DNA of 11,129 nucleotides, from positions 1-11,129 of the forward strand of contig CAMPIH010000069.1 of NCBI GenBank assembly GCA_946886275.1, written 5' to 3'. The stretch comes from an uncultured Sphingosinicella sp. (lineage in GTDB: Bacteria > Pseudomonadota > Alphaproteobacteria > Sphingomonadales > Sphingomonadaceae). Below the pieces are notes generated by a model. It saw only the letters and a program-made list of their open reading frames with translations, ran no database searches and was not told where the DNA came from. Made by a program: the position numbers and the translations under genes. How positions within the stretch are numbered: the first letter of the stretch is position 1; each line of letters starts with the position of its first letter. Of this stretch, positions 1-7,061 are shown piece by piece.

Positions 1-40
1 GTGGCTCGCGGAAATGCAGATCGAACGCCGCGCTGCCTGA
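1..40 (+). CDS. possible 3' end of a converging gene
   Basis: Reading from base 2, the plus strand encodes WLAEMQIERRAA followed by TGA at 38-40, which looks like an ordinary protein C-terminus. It would end 3 bases before the stop of the converging S9 peptidase gene. Only 12 codons are visible, so neither the family nor its reality can be decided. The same bases are also open in another plus frame, so this is a weak call based on position and amino-acid composition. Confidence 0.25.
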   Translation, partial: WLAEMQIERRAA

Positions 41-43
41 ATA

Positions 44-2128
44 TCAGTCGGCCGCCGTCGCGGCGGCGGTCGGCGCCGGCGCCGGAATGCCTTCCTTGTA
101 GCGATCGAACCAGGCAAGGATCGCGCTGACCCTGGCCGCGCTCTGCGACGGTCTCGCCGCCAGGCCGTGGCCGACTCCCGGAATCTTCACCAAGGCCGTC
201 GGCACGCCCTCCAGCTGAAGCGCGGTATAATATTGCTCGGCTTCGCTGACCGGCGTTCGATAGTCCTCGCCGCCGACGACCACCAGAGCGGGCGTCTGCA
301 CGTTGCCGACCAGCGACAGCGGCGAGCGTGCCCAGAAGGCCTGCGGATCCTCCCATGGATATTCGCCGAACCAGTAGCGCGAGAAGAAAGCCGGATTGTC
401 CGCGGTGAGGACGAAGCTGGCCCAGTCGATCACCGGCTTCTGGACGGCGGCGGCCCGGAAGCGGTTGGTCTTGCCGATGATCCAGGCGGTGAGGACCCCG
501 CCGCCGGAGCCTCCGGTGACGAAGAGACGGTTCGGATCGGCGATTCCCTGGGCGATGACGTGATCCACCGCGCTCATCAGATCGTCATAGTCGTTGCCCG
601 GATAGGCATGGTGGATCAGGTTGGCGAACTCGGCGCCATAGGAGGTCGAGCCGCGCGGATTGACCGAAAGGACGGCGTAACCGGCGGCGGCATAGAGCTG
701 GTTGTCGGTGGCGAAATGCGGCCCATAGGAGGCGAACGGGCCGCCATGGATTTCCAGGATCAGCGGCACCGGCCGCCCTTCGACATGGTTGGGCGGAAGA
801 GTCAGCCAGGCCTCGATCGGACGATTGTCGTGCGACGAGACCGTCTCGAGCCGGCGAACCTCGCCGAGCCTCTTATGGTCCAGAAGCTCCGAATTGAGAC
901 GGGTCAACGACGTCCGCCGCCCGCTTCGGACGAGCGCGATATCGGCCGGCCGGGTCGCCGACCCGCTGGTAATGGCGAGGGTGCCGTCGCGCGCGACGCT
1001 GAACGATCCCCCGGAATAAGGCCGGTCGAGCTCGGTTCCGCTCAGACCCTCGGCGACGGTCCTGACCGAGCCGTCGAGTCCGATCCGCGCGACCCGGGTG
1101 CCGCCGTTTTCGTCATAAGCGACGTAGAGCGACCTGCCGTCGGCCGCCCAGACCGGGGAGCCGACGCTTCGGTCGAGGCCTTCGGTGAGGGCACGGCGAT
1201 TGCCGCCGTCGCGATCCATCACGTAGAGAATGTTGTTCTGATAGCCGAGCCGCTCATCGTCGAAGCCGGTAAAGGCGATCAGCCGGCCGTCAGGCGACAC
1301 GACCGGCTCGGAATCGGGGCCGCGGCGGTCGGTCAGAGCGGAAAGGCGGTTGCTGGCGACGTCCAGCGAATAGACTTCGCTGTCCGCCGGCTCGCGCTCC
1401 CAGTCCGATCGGCGGTTGGCGCTCAGGATCAGTGATCGGCCGTCGGGAGTCCAGGAGATCGGCCCGTCATGGTTGAAGGCGCCATAGGTCAGCTGGCGCG
1501 GTGCACCGCCCTCGGCCGAGACCAGGAAGATCTGGCTGTAGCCCGGACGCAAATAGCCGGCGCCGTCGGCCCGGTAGGTGACCGCTGTGATGATCTGGAG
1601 CGGCTCGGCCCACTGCGCCCCCTCCGGCTTGGCGGGAGCGGCGCCGATCCTCGCCCCTTCGTCGGGGACGAACATCGAATAAGCGAGATGGCGGCCGTCC
1701 GGCGACCAGGCGATGCTTCCGGGCGAATTGGGAAGGCCGGTGATCCGGACCGATTCACCGCTGTCCATCCAGCGGACGTATAATTGCGGAGTCCCGCCCT
1801 CGGCCGTGGAGATATAGGCGATTCGATCGCCGCTGGGCGACCAGCGTGGCTGGCTGTGAGCGCCGGTACCGGCGGCGAGCGGAGTCTGGCGGCCGCTTCC
1901 GGTGTCGATCAGCCAGATCGAAGGGCGAAACCGATCGGTCATGATGTCGCCGGAGCGGCGGACATAGGCGATTCTTCGGCCGTCGGGGCTGATCTGCGGG
2001 TCGCTCGCGACTTCCAGCGAGAACAGGTCCTGGCCGGTGAAGAGGCGAACGGGCTCGGTCGGCGGCGCGGCCGGCGCCGGCGCCGATACCAGCAGGAGGG
2101 CCAATGAGGCCAAAAGACGCTGATTCAT
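44..2128 (-). CDS. S9 family peptidase (prolyl oligopeptidase / dipeptidyl-aminopeptidase type), exported
   Basis: This is a 694-residue serine peptidase that probably cleaves peptides in the periplasm. Residues 1-21 form a signal peptide (MNQRLLASLALLL, then an Ala/Pro-rich cleavage region). Residues of about 30-390 form a beta-propeller with at least six PD40-type repeats of the kind SPDGR or WSPDGR followed by a hydrophobic strand. The C-terminal part is the alpha/beta-hydrolase peptidase domain. The catalytic triad is visible as Ser541 in GGSGGG, Asp622 in GGEDYRTP and His654 in GVGHG. The length is normal for the family. An ATG 39 bases upstream (2167) is in frame, but it lies inside a good -10 hexamer (2163-2168). 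The ATG at 2128 instead follows a GGGGGAA ribosome binding site and begins a proper signal peptide, so I chose it. The C-terminus ends in a low-complexity Ala/Pro tail. Substrate specificity (DPP-IV-like, acylaminoacyl peptidase or other) cannot be told from the sequence. Confidence 0.93.
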   Translation of the reverse strand: MNQRLLASLALLLVSAPAPAAPPTEPVRLFTGQDLFSLEVASDPQISPDGRRIAYVRRSGDIMTDRFRPSIWLIDTGSGRQTPLAAGTGAHSQPRWSPSGDRIAYISTAEGGTPQLYVRWMDSGESVRITGLPNSPGSIAWSPDGRHLAYSMFVPDEGARIGAAPAKPEGAQWAEPLQIITAVTYRADGAGYLRPGYSQIFLVSAEGGAPRQLTYGAFNHDGPISWTPDGRSLILSANRRSDWEREPADSEVYSLDVASNRLSALTDRRGPDSEPVVSPDGRLIAFTGFDDERLGYQNNILYVMDRDGGNRRALTEGLDRSVGSPVWAADGRSLYVAYDENGGTRVARIGLDGSVRTVAEGLSGTELDRPYSGGSFSVARDGTLAITSGSATRPADIALVRSGRRTSLTRLNSELLDHKRLGEVRRLETVSSHDNRPIEAWLTLPPNHVEGRPVPLILEIHGGPFASYGPHFATDNQLYAAAGYAVLSVNPRGSTSYGAEFANLIHHAYPGNDYDDLMSAVDHVIAQGIADPNRLFVTGGSGGGVLTAWIIGKTNRFRAAAVQKPVIDWASFVLTADNPAFFSRYWFGEYPWEDPQAFWARSPLSLVGNVQTPALVVVGGEDYRTPVSEAEQYYTALQLEGVPTALVKIPGVGHGLAARPSQSAARVSAILAWFDRYKEGIPAPAPTAAATAAD

Positions 2129-2162
2129 GTGTTTCCCCCGCGAAATCGCTTGTTCGCGGCGG

Positions 2163-2190
2163 ATCATAAGTGAGGCTGAGCCGGCGGCAA
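2163..2190 (-). promoter_or_regulatory. sigma-70-like promoter of the S9 peptidase gene
   Basis: On the minus strand TTGCCG (2185-2190) is followed after 16 bases by TATGAT (2163-2168). Shifted by one base, CTTGCC gives a 17-base spacer. Transcription would start near 2156, giving a leader of about 28 bases with a GGGGGAA site before the ATG at 2128. The peptidase can therefore be transcribed independently of the operon upstream, although read-through is also possible because I see no clear terminator in the 75-base gap. Confidence 0.55.
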
Positions 2191-2203
2191 GGCCCGATCG
2201 TTT

Positions 2204-3340
2204 TCAGTCGTTCCGGAACGGTGTCGCCGCACTCAGCTCGGCAATCTCGCGCTCGACCGCTCGCCGCTCGGCCGCGAGGAAGCTCTTCACCGCCGAACGG
2301 AAACCGGGATCGGGCAGATAATGGGCCGACCAGGTCGGCGTCGGGCGGTAGCCGCGGGCGAACTTGTGAGCGCCCTGGGCGCCCGCCTCGACCCGGTCGA
2401 GGCCGAGCTCGATCGCCGCCTCGATCGCCTGATAATAGCAGATCTCGAAATGGAGATGGGGAACTTCGGCGAGAGTGCCCCAATAGCGGCCGTAAAGCGC
2501 CTCCTCGCCGACCAGGTTGAGCGCCCCGGCGATCGGCTGGCCGCCGCGCATCGCCAGGATCAGGAGGACCCGGTCCGCCATTCGCTCGCCGAGCCGCGAG
2601 AAGAAGTTCCGGGTCAGATAGGGATGACCCCATTTGCGGGCGCCGGTGTCCTGGTAGAAGGCCCAGAAGGCATCCCAATGCTCTTCCCTGATCGCGGCGC
2701 CGGTCAGGCGCTCCACGGTCAGCCCCTGCAAGGCGAGCGCGCGCTCCTTGCGGATCGACTTGCGCTTGCGCGAGGACAGAGCGGCGAGGAAGTCGTCGAA
2801 GCTTCGATAGCCGTGGTTCAGCCAGTGGAACTGGCTGTCGGTTCGGATCAGCCAGCCGGCCCGCTCGAACAGGCCCACCTCCTCGGCAGCGATGAAGGTG
2901 GCGTGCGCCGAGGACAGGCCATGATTGTCGACGATCTGCTCGGCTGCGGCGATGAGGGCCGGAGCGAAAGCCGGGTCGCGAGCGAGCAGCCTCCGGCCGG
3001 GCACCGGCGTGAACGGCACAGCGATCTGGAGCTTCGGATAGTATTGGCCGCCGGCGCGCTCGAAGGCGTCGGCCCAGCCATGGTCGAAGACATATTCGCC
3101 AAGCGAATGGCTCTTCAGATAAGCGGGCATGACGGCGGCCGGTCTTCCGTCGGGGCCGTCGATCGCCACCGGAAGTGGCCGCCAGCCCGTCTCCGCCGTC
3201 GCGCTTCCCGACAGCTCGAGGGAGGCGAGGAAAGCGTGGCTCAGGAACGGGTCGGCGCTGCCGGCGCATCTATCCCAGTCGGCCGAGTCGAAGTCCGCGA
3301 CGCCGGCGGCGATCCGGGCGATGAGCGGCTCGCCGCTCAT
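2204..3340 (-). CDS. GNAT/FemAB-like protein of the COG3146 (PF04339) type
   Basis: The product is 378 residues with no signal peptide or membrane segment. It looks like the alphaproteobacterial COG3146 family, whose members have tandem acyltransferase (GNAT/FemAB-like) folds and mostly lack a defined substrate. Family-like stretches include the N-terminal DPFLSHAFLASLE (30-42), YYPKLQIAVPFTPV (100-113), the basic RKRKSIRKER (191-200) and FYQDTGARKWGHPYL (228-242). The later block LYGRYWG followed by HLHFEICYYQAIEAAIELGL also fits. The start codon overlaps the stop of the phosphodiesterase gene as ATGA (3337-3340), so it is the last gene of the compact operon and probably translationally coupled. 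Acyltransferase activity is inferred from the fold family only; the acceptor is unknown. Confidence 0.88.
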   Translation of the reverse strand: MSGEPLIARIAAGVADFDSADWDRCAGSADPFLSHAFLASLELSGSATAETGWRPLPVAIDGPDGRPAAVMPAYLKSHSLGEYVFDHGWADAFERAGGQYYPKLQIAVPFTPVPGRRLLARDPAFAPALIAAAEQIVDNHGLSSAHATFIAAEEVGLFERAGWLIRTDSQFHWLNHGYRSFDDFLAALSSRKRKSIRKERALALQGLTVERLTGAAIREEHWDAFWAFYQDTGARKWGHPYLTRNFFSRLGERMADRVLLILAMRGGQPIAGALNLVGEEALYGRYWGTLAEVPHLHFEICYYQAIEAAIELGLDRVEAGAQGAHKFARGYRPTPTWSAHYLPDPGFRSAVKSFLAAERRAVEREIAELSAATPFRND

Positions 3341-4074
3341 GCGCCGGTCTCGTAGATGATCTGGTCCACATGCGCGGCCGCGAGCGAGCGATGGACGTCG
3401 GTTCGGCAGGTCCAGGTCAGCAGCTTGACGCCCCGGCGGCGCTTCGCCTCGGCAAAGCGCGACGGCAGGTCGCGCACGTCGTAGGCGAGGAAATCCGGGT
3501 TCGACCAGTGGAAGGCGAGCCAGCGGCGGAGCCGGCCGCGCGAAGGCTTACCGGCTTCCGTCACGACGAGGCCGCGAAGATGCTCCGGCGCGTGCCGGGC
3601 GAACCAGCGCCCGACCGCGGGGTTGAAGGACATGACCGCCACCGGACCGACATAGTCCGCGAGAGCGCGATTCACCGCTCCGCTCAGCGCGGCGACCCGT
3701 CGCCCCGGCGATTTCAGCTCGATGAGAAGCGGCGCTCCGCCGGCGATCAGCCGAAGCACCTCGGCCAGAGTCGCGATCGACTCCGTCGAGCCGCGCAACC
3801 TGATCCGGGTCAGGGCCTCGGCGGCGAGGTCGCGAACCGGTCCTTCCGCCTCGGCCAGCCTCTCCAGCCTGTCGTCATGGAAGACCATCGCCTCGCCGTC
3901 GGCGCTCGCCTGGACGTCGAGCTCGATTCCGTGGCCGGCGTCGATCGCCGCCTGGAAGGCGGCCCGGCTATTCTCGATCCGGCCGTCGCCGTGCAGTCCG
4001 CGATGCGCAAACGGCCGCGCGATCAGTCGCTCGACTCGAAGGTCCCTATCCCGCTTTGACGGCGACGACGGCAT
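3337..4074 (-). CDS. glycerophosphodiester phosphodiesterase (GDPD family)
   Basis: This predicted cytoplasmic enzyme of 245 residues hydrolyses glycerophosphodiesters to glycerol-3-phosphate and an alcohol, as part of phospholipid-headgroup recycling. The TIM-barrel catalytic signature is complete: HRG (24-26), EN (34-35), the metal-binding pair Glu51 and Asp53 in IELDVQ, and the general-acid HD at 66-67. The later LIELKS strand and the C-terminal VKLLTWT and DQIIYETG strands also fit the family. There is no signal peptide, in contrast to periplasmic GlpQ types. The start at 4074 is the first ATG that leaves a normal N-terminus. It overlaps the end of the RidA gene by 29 bases and has only a weak GAG as ribosome binding site. 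An ATG at 4116 in the same frame would add 14 residues and a larger overlap. Confidence 0.9.
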   Translation of the reverse strand: MPSSPSKRDRDLRVERLIARPFAHRGLHGDGRIENSRAAFQAAIDAGHGIELDVQASADGEAMVFHDDRLERLAEAEGPVRDLAAEALTRIRLRGSTESIATLAEVLRLIAGGAPLLIELKSPGRRVAALSGAVNRALADYVGPVAVMSFNPAVGRWFARHAPEHLRGLVVTEAGKPSRGRLRRWLAFHWSNPDFLAYDVRDLPSRFAEAKRRRGVKLLTWTCRTDVHRSLAAAHVDQIIYETGA

Positions 4075-4513
4075 CGATCTCGACGGCGGCGCCCAGCGGA
4101 AGCACCGGCACTCCAACGGCGCTCCGGGCGTGTCGGCCCGCTTCGCCGAACACCTGCTCCATCAGCTCGGAGGCGCCGTTGGCGACCTTCGGCTGATCGG
4201 TGAAGGCGGCGGCGCTGTTGACGAAGACGCCCAGCTTCACGACCCGCTCGACCCTGTCGAGCGAACCCAGAGCGGCGCGGATCTGGGCGATCAGCATGAT
4301 CCCGCAAAGGCGGGCGGCGCGCTGGCCATAGTCGAGGTCGCGGTCCTCGCCGAGGCGGCCGGTCAGCAGCTGGCCCTGGTCGAACGGCAATTGCCCCGAA
4401 ATGTGGAGCAGACCGTTCGATTCGACGGCTGGAACGTAGGCGGCGACCGGGGCGGCCGGTTCGGGAAGGGTGATGCCGAGCTCGCTCAGGCGCTGTGAAA
4501 TGGGATCGGACAT
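4046..4513 (-). CDS. RidA family protein (YjgF/YER057c/UK114)
   Basis: The product has 155 residues from the ATG at 4513 ([17 protein letters not shown]). RidA proteins deaminate reactive enamine/imine intermediates released by PLP enzymes, but more distant subfamilies such as this longer one often have unknown substrates. Family marks are HISGQLP (37-43), the long helix with [10 protein letters not shown], the conserved Arg130 in ARSAVGV (the position that binds the substrate carboxylate in RidA) and [11 protein letters not shown] near the end. An in-frame ATG at 4534 would add MAVLTDP. Its GGGAG is too distant, and neither start has a good ribosome binding site. The gene begins 10 to 31 bases after the SDR stop and overlaps the phosphodiesterase gene. 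Confidence 0.9.
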   Translation of the reverse strand: MSDPISQRLSELGITLPEPAAPVAAYVPAVESNGLLHISGQLPFDQGQLLTGRLGEDRDLDYGQRAARLCGIMLIAQIRAALGSLDRVERVVKLGVFVNSAAAFTDQPKVANGASELMEQVFGEAGRHARSAVGVPVLPLGAAVEIDAVVAVKAG

Positions 4514-4544
4514 AGGATCGGTAAGCACCGCCATGCCAGGCGGG

Positions 4545-5306
4545 TCAACTCCCTTCGCCGCGCCTGGCGATGACGAATCCGGCGAAGGACTGGCTGACGG
4601 GCATCAGCTCGAGCGTGTTGATGTTGACGTGCGGCGGCAGGGTCGCGACCCACCACAGGGTTTCGGCCAGATCCTCGGCCGTCATCGGATCCATGCCCGC
4701 ATAGAGGGCATCGGAAGCGGCCTGATCGCCGCCGCTGCGAACCACGGTGAACTCGGTCTCCGCCATTCCGGGCTCGATCGATGTCACCCTGACTCCGCTG
4801 CCGTGGAGGTCGCAGCGCAGATCAAGCGAGAATTGGCGGACGAAGGCCTTTGTGCCGCCATAGACGGCGCCGCCGCGATAGGGGTAGGTGGCGGCGACCG
4901 AGCTCAGGTTGATGATCGCGCCCCGGCGCTCGATCAGGCGCGGAAGCAGGGCCCGGGTGATCGCCACCAGGCCGCTGACGTTGGTTTCGATCACGCTCAG
5001 GCTGGGCTCCAGATCCGCCTTCTGGAACGGCTCCATCGGCGGCGCGAGGCCGGCATTGTTGATCAGCAGGTCGACGGCGCGAAACGGCTCGGGGAGTCGG
5101 TCGAGCACGGCCTCGACCTCGCCGATCGCGCGCATGTCGAGCGCAAGGCCATGGAAAAGGTCCGATCCCAGCTCCGAGGCAAGGCCGTCGAGCCGATCGC
5201 TTCGCCGGCCGGTGCCGATCACCTTCCAGCCGCCGCGGGCGAATCGCCGGGCCGCGGCGGCGCCGAAGCCCGCCGTCGCGCCGGTGATCAGGACCGTCTT
5301 CGTCAT
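4545..5306 (-). CDS. SDR family NAD(P)-dependent oxidoreductase (YdfG-like)
   Basis: This is a 253-residue classical short-chain dehydrogenase/reductase. The Rossmann cofactor motif TGATAGFG lies at residues 8-15. NNAG is at 83-86, the structural Asn109 sits in ETNVSG, the catalytic Ser136 in NLSS, and Tyr149 and Lys153 form YGGTK. IEPGMAETEF follows at 177-186. GRRSDRL after the second beta strand suggests NADP(H) preference, an inference from the Arg pair. The overall pattern resembles the YdfG group that oxidises 3-hydroxy acids such as L-allo-threonine and serine, but the exact substrate is not shown. Its ATG overlaps the stop of the HAD gene as ATGA (5303-5306), so it is translationally coupled in the operon. 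Confidence 0.92.
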   Translation of the reverse strand: MTKTVLITGATAGFGAAAARRFARGGWKVIGTGRRSDRLDGLASELGSDLFHGLALDMRAIGEVEAVLDRLPEPFRAVDLLINNAGLAPPMEPFQKADLEPSLSVIETNVSGLVAITRALLPRLIERRGAIINLSSVAATYPYRGGAVYGGTKAFVRQFSLDLRCDLHGSGVRVTSIEPGMAETEFTVVRSGGDQAASDALYAGMDPMTAEDLAETLWWVATLPPHVNINTLELMPVSQSFAGFVIARRGEGS

Positions 5307-5944
5307 GGTTCAGTTCTCCCCTGCTCGATCGTCGCCGGTCCTTCCTCGAGCCGCGCCAGGATCCATTCGGCCGCCGCCGGCCAATCGTCGATCCGGGCAT
5401 GGGCAAAAGGCGCCGGCGGGCTGATCGCCGCCAGCTTGGGCTCCGAGATCATGTGAAGGCGCCACACCTCCGGCGCGTGCCTGGCGACCGATTCATGATG
5501 GAAGGAAAGGTCGTCGACGAACACGGTCGCGCTCGGCTTCATCGCCGCGATCAGCTCGGCCACCGGCCGGCCCTTGCCGCCGCTGTTGCACAGGATTCGG
5601 TGACGGATGTCGAATCGCTCGAGCTGGACGACCCGGTTGGCGTGATGCTCGTCGCCGATATTGGTGAGGATGACGATGTCGGCGACCTCGCCGATCGCTC
5701 GGAGCGCTTCGGCCGCGCCGGGGACGATGTGCTGGCGATGCATCTCGGCGGCGAAGAAGGCGTCGAGCAGCGGCCATATCTGCTCGCGGTCGACCGGCCG
5801 TCCGTCGGAATCGCGAACGGCGTCCTGGAAGCCGGGCGAATCGAGAACGAAGACCAGCCCGTGCGCCTCGTCCAGCCATTCGGCAAAATGACGACCGAAA
5901 TGGAGGAGCACGTCGTCGCAATCGCTGATCAGGAGCGGCTTCAA
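5303..5944 (-). CDS. HAD superfamily hydrolase
   Basis: This 213-residue soluble protein is a haloacid-dehalogenase-type phosphatase by motif. Motif I is DCDDV with nucleophile Asp8 and acid/base Asp10. Motif II is Thr94 in VILTN, motif III is Lys124 in GGKGRP, and motif IV is Asp144-Asp145 in VFVDDLSFHHES. Residues of about 15-80 form a helical cap. The motif IV segment is typical of HAD proteins annotated only as hydrolases in sphingomonads, so the substrate is unknown. The start overlaps the DUF3572 stop (ATGA, 5941-5944) and the end overlaps the SDR start. Coupling to an SDR and a RidA protein suggests small-metabolite clean-up or repair, which is inference from context only. Confidence 0.88.
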   Translation of the reverse strand: MKPLLISDCDDVLLHFGRHFAEWLDEAHGLVFVLDSPGFQDAVRDSDGRPVDREQIWPLLDAFFAAEMHRQHIVPGAAEALRAIGEVADIVILTNIGDEHHANRVVQLERFDIRHRILCNSGGKGRPVAELIAAMKPSATVFVDDLSFHHESVARHAPEVWRLHMISEPKLAAISPPAPFAHARIDDWPAAAEWILARLEEGPATIEQGRTEP

Positions 5945-6207
5945 CGCTCGAGCTCCCGGCGGGCGTCGACGAGCGCCGTCGGCGGCACGTCGAGAGCCTC
6001 GGCGCAGGCGACCAGATCGGGCTCGTGCCCTTCCAGGAAACGCAGGCTTTCGGCCAGGAAATCGGGAGCCTCGATCCGGGTCCGGAGGGTGTCCGGAGTC
6101 AATCCGGTCAAAGCGAGGAAGCGCGAGGCGCGGCCATCGTCGCTCAGAGTCCAGCCGAGCGCTCCGAGCGCAAGCGCCTCCGGATTTGTTTCCTTATTCA
6201 TCTTCAT
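5941..6207 (-). CDS. DUF3572 family protein
   Basis: This 88-residue acidic, mostly helical protein matches the pattern of the alphaproteobacterial DUF3572 family: NPEALALGALGWTL near the N-terminus, RFLALTGL, the segment DFLAESLRFLEGHEPDL, then a helix ending in ARRELER. The function is unknown. The family is often found beside divK, as here. It is the first gene of the operon, and its ATG lies 16 bases from the divergent divK start. ATGs occur at codons 1 and 3 (6207 and 6201) and neither has a clear Shine-Dalgarno, so leaderless translation is possible and the choice of the first ATG is uncertain by two codons. Confidence 0.88.
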   Translation of the reverse strand: MKMNKETNPEALALGALGWTLSDDGRASRFLALTGLTPDTLRTRIEAPDFLAESLRFLEGHEPDLVACAEALDVPPTALVDARRELER

Positions 6208-6223
6208 CGCTTAAGCAGCGCCG

Positions 6224-6664
6224 GTGGGACAAAAAATCCTGGTTGTCGAGGACAACGAGCTCAATCTGAAGCTGTTCTGCGACCTTCTGCGGGCCCATGG
6301 GTTCGAGGCGGAGCCGGTTCGCGACGGCAGGGAAGCGCTCGACCGGGCGCGGGCCTTCGTCCCCGATCTCGTCGTCATGGACATCCAGATGCCGCACGTC
6401 AGCGGCCTCGAATTGATCGAGCAGATGAAGGCCGATTCCGACCTGAAGGCGATGCCGATCATGGCGGTCACCGCTTATGCGGCCAAAGGCGACGAGGAGC
6501 GGATCCGCGACGCCGGCGCGGAGGGCTATGTCTCGAAACCGATCTCGGTGATTCGGTTCGTCGAAGCCGTCCAGGGGCTGCTCGCCGCCTCTGAGTCGCG
6601 GCGGCAGAAGACCGAAACGAAAGAAGCGGCCTTGCCCGGAGGCGAGACCGCTCCTGAAAGCTGA
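6224..6664 (+). CDS. divK: single-domain response regulator DivK
   Basis: This 146-residue receiver protein matches the DivK cell-cycle regulator, which in Caulobacter is phosphorylated by DivJ and dephosphorylated by PleC and feeds into DivL/CckA and so CtrA. The N-terminal ILVVEDNELNLKLF is the DivK signature. The phosphoacceptor is Asp53 in VMDIQMP, with acidic pocket Glu9/Asp10, Thr83 in AVTAYA and Lys105 in SKPISV. KGDEERIR at 88-95 is also DivK-typical. There is no output domain. Translation must begin at GTG 6224, because an in-frame TAA lies at 6212-6214 and no other start fits. No ribosome binding site is visible. After the receiver domain ends around residue 122 there is a charged tail of about two dozen residues ending GGETAPES, which is longer than the Caulobacter protein (about 125 residues). 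Confidence 0.93.
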   Translation: MGQKILVVEDNELNLKLFCDLLRAHGFEAEPVRDGREALDRARAFVPDLVVMDIQMPHVSGLELIEQMKADSDLKAMPIMAVTAYAAKGDEERIRDAGAEGYVSKPISVIRFVEAVQGLLAASESRRQKTETKEAALPGGETAPES

Positions 6665-6670
6665 GACTCT

Positions 6671-6718
6671 CTCCCGATCGGCGGGAGGCAAGGCAAAGCC
6701 CGACGGCGCTTCGCCGTC
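6671..6718. terminator. two hairpins between converging divK and rpmG
   Basis: The first hairpin is CTCCCG (6671-6676), loop ATCGG, CGGGAG (6682-6687). It starts 7 bases after the divK stop. The second is GACGGCG (6702-6708), loop CTT, CGCCGTC (6712-6718), ending 10 bases beyond the rpmG stop. Neither is followed by a long T-run in either direction; the second has only TTT a few bases on in the minus direction. They probably serve as weak or bidirectional terminators, or as 3'-end protecting stems, for both transcripts. Confidence 0.45.
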
Positions 6719-6727
6719 AGGCGCGAC

Positions 6728-6895
6728 TCACTTGATCTTGGCTTCCTTGAACTCGACGTGCTTGCGCGCGACCGGATCATATTTCCGGAAGGTCATCTTC
6801 TCGGTGATGTTGCGCGGATTCTTCTTGGTCACATAATAGAAGCCCGTGTCGGCAGTGCTGACGAGCTTGATCTTGACCGTGGTCGGCTTGGCCAT
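6728..6895 (-). CDS. rpmG: 50S ribosomal protein L33
   Basis: This 55-residue protein of the large ribosomal subunit begins [11 protein letters not shown] and continues with [20 protein letters not shown] and [13 protein letters not shown], the standard bacterial L33 layout. It lacks the CxxC pairs of the zinc-binding form, so it is the cysteine-free type and would not respond to zinc supply. The ATG at 6893-6895 is preceded by AGAGG with 5-base spacing. Just upstream of that site is an intrinsic terminator (6929-6950), so no promoter fits between the terminator and the gene. The gene converges on divK and diverges from the gene at 7126. Confidence 0.96.
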   Translation of the reverse strand: MAKPTTVKIKLVSTADTGFYYVTKKNPRNITEKMTFRKYDPVARKHVEFKEAKIK

Positions 6896-6920
6896 GACAG
6901 CCTCTTTTCAAAGGGATGCG

Positions 6921-6950
6921 AAAAAACGAAAAAAGCGGCGCAGCCGCCGC
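6921..6950 (-). terminator. intrinsic terminator in the rpmG leader (attenuator candidate)
   Basis: On the minus strand GCGGCG (6945-6950), loop GCTG (6941-6944) and CGCCGC (6935-6940) form a perfect 6-bp stem. It is followed by TTTTTT (6934-6929), CG and a second TTTTTT (6926-6921). The structure reads toward rpmG and ends about 25 bases before its ATG. A TTGACA hexamer lies upstream on the same strand (6988-6993), but the matching -10 (CAGAGG) is poor. If that is the rpmG promoter, this is a terminator inside the rpmG leader and could control read-through. Otherwise it ends an upstream minus transcript, for example one from the microprotein at 7479-7565. Confidence 0.7.
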
Positions 6951-7061
6951 CCTTGTCCGGGACGCCTCTGACGACGTTGCGCGATTCTGTCAAGGCCAAG
7001 CCCCGTCCGACCGTCGACGCCGGTCCGCGTCGGGCCGCGATCCGCTCGCCCGCCCCAGGAT

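Noticed and set aside
167..1435. 422-codon open frame on the plus strand, antisense to the S9 peptidase
   Set aside because: It has low-complexity composition, no ribosome binding site of note, and is fully covered by a peptidase with intact catalytic residues.
1755..3269. 504-codon minus-strand frame spanning the peptidase/COG3146 junction
   Set aside because: It is a frame-shifted shadow of two real genes, dominated by Arg and Pro, and crosses the promoter of the peptidase.
2321..3355. 344-codon open frame on the plus strand, antisense to the COG3146 and phosphodiesterase genes
   Set aside because: Its translation is Arg/Gly/Ala/Asp-rich with no recognisable domain, whereas the opposite strand encodes well-formed family motifs. 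Such frames are expected in GC-rich DNA.
6242..6256. GTTGTC-GAG-GACAAC inverted repeat near the start of divK
   Set aside because: It is made by the codons of the conserved Val-Val-Glu-Asp-Asn motif, so coding constraint explains it.
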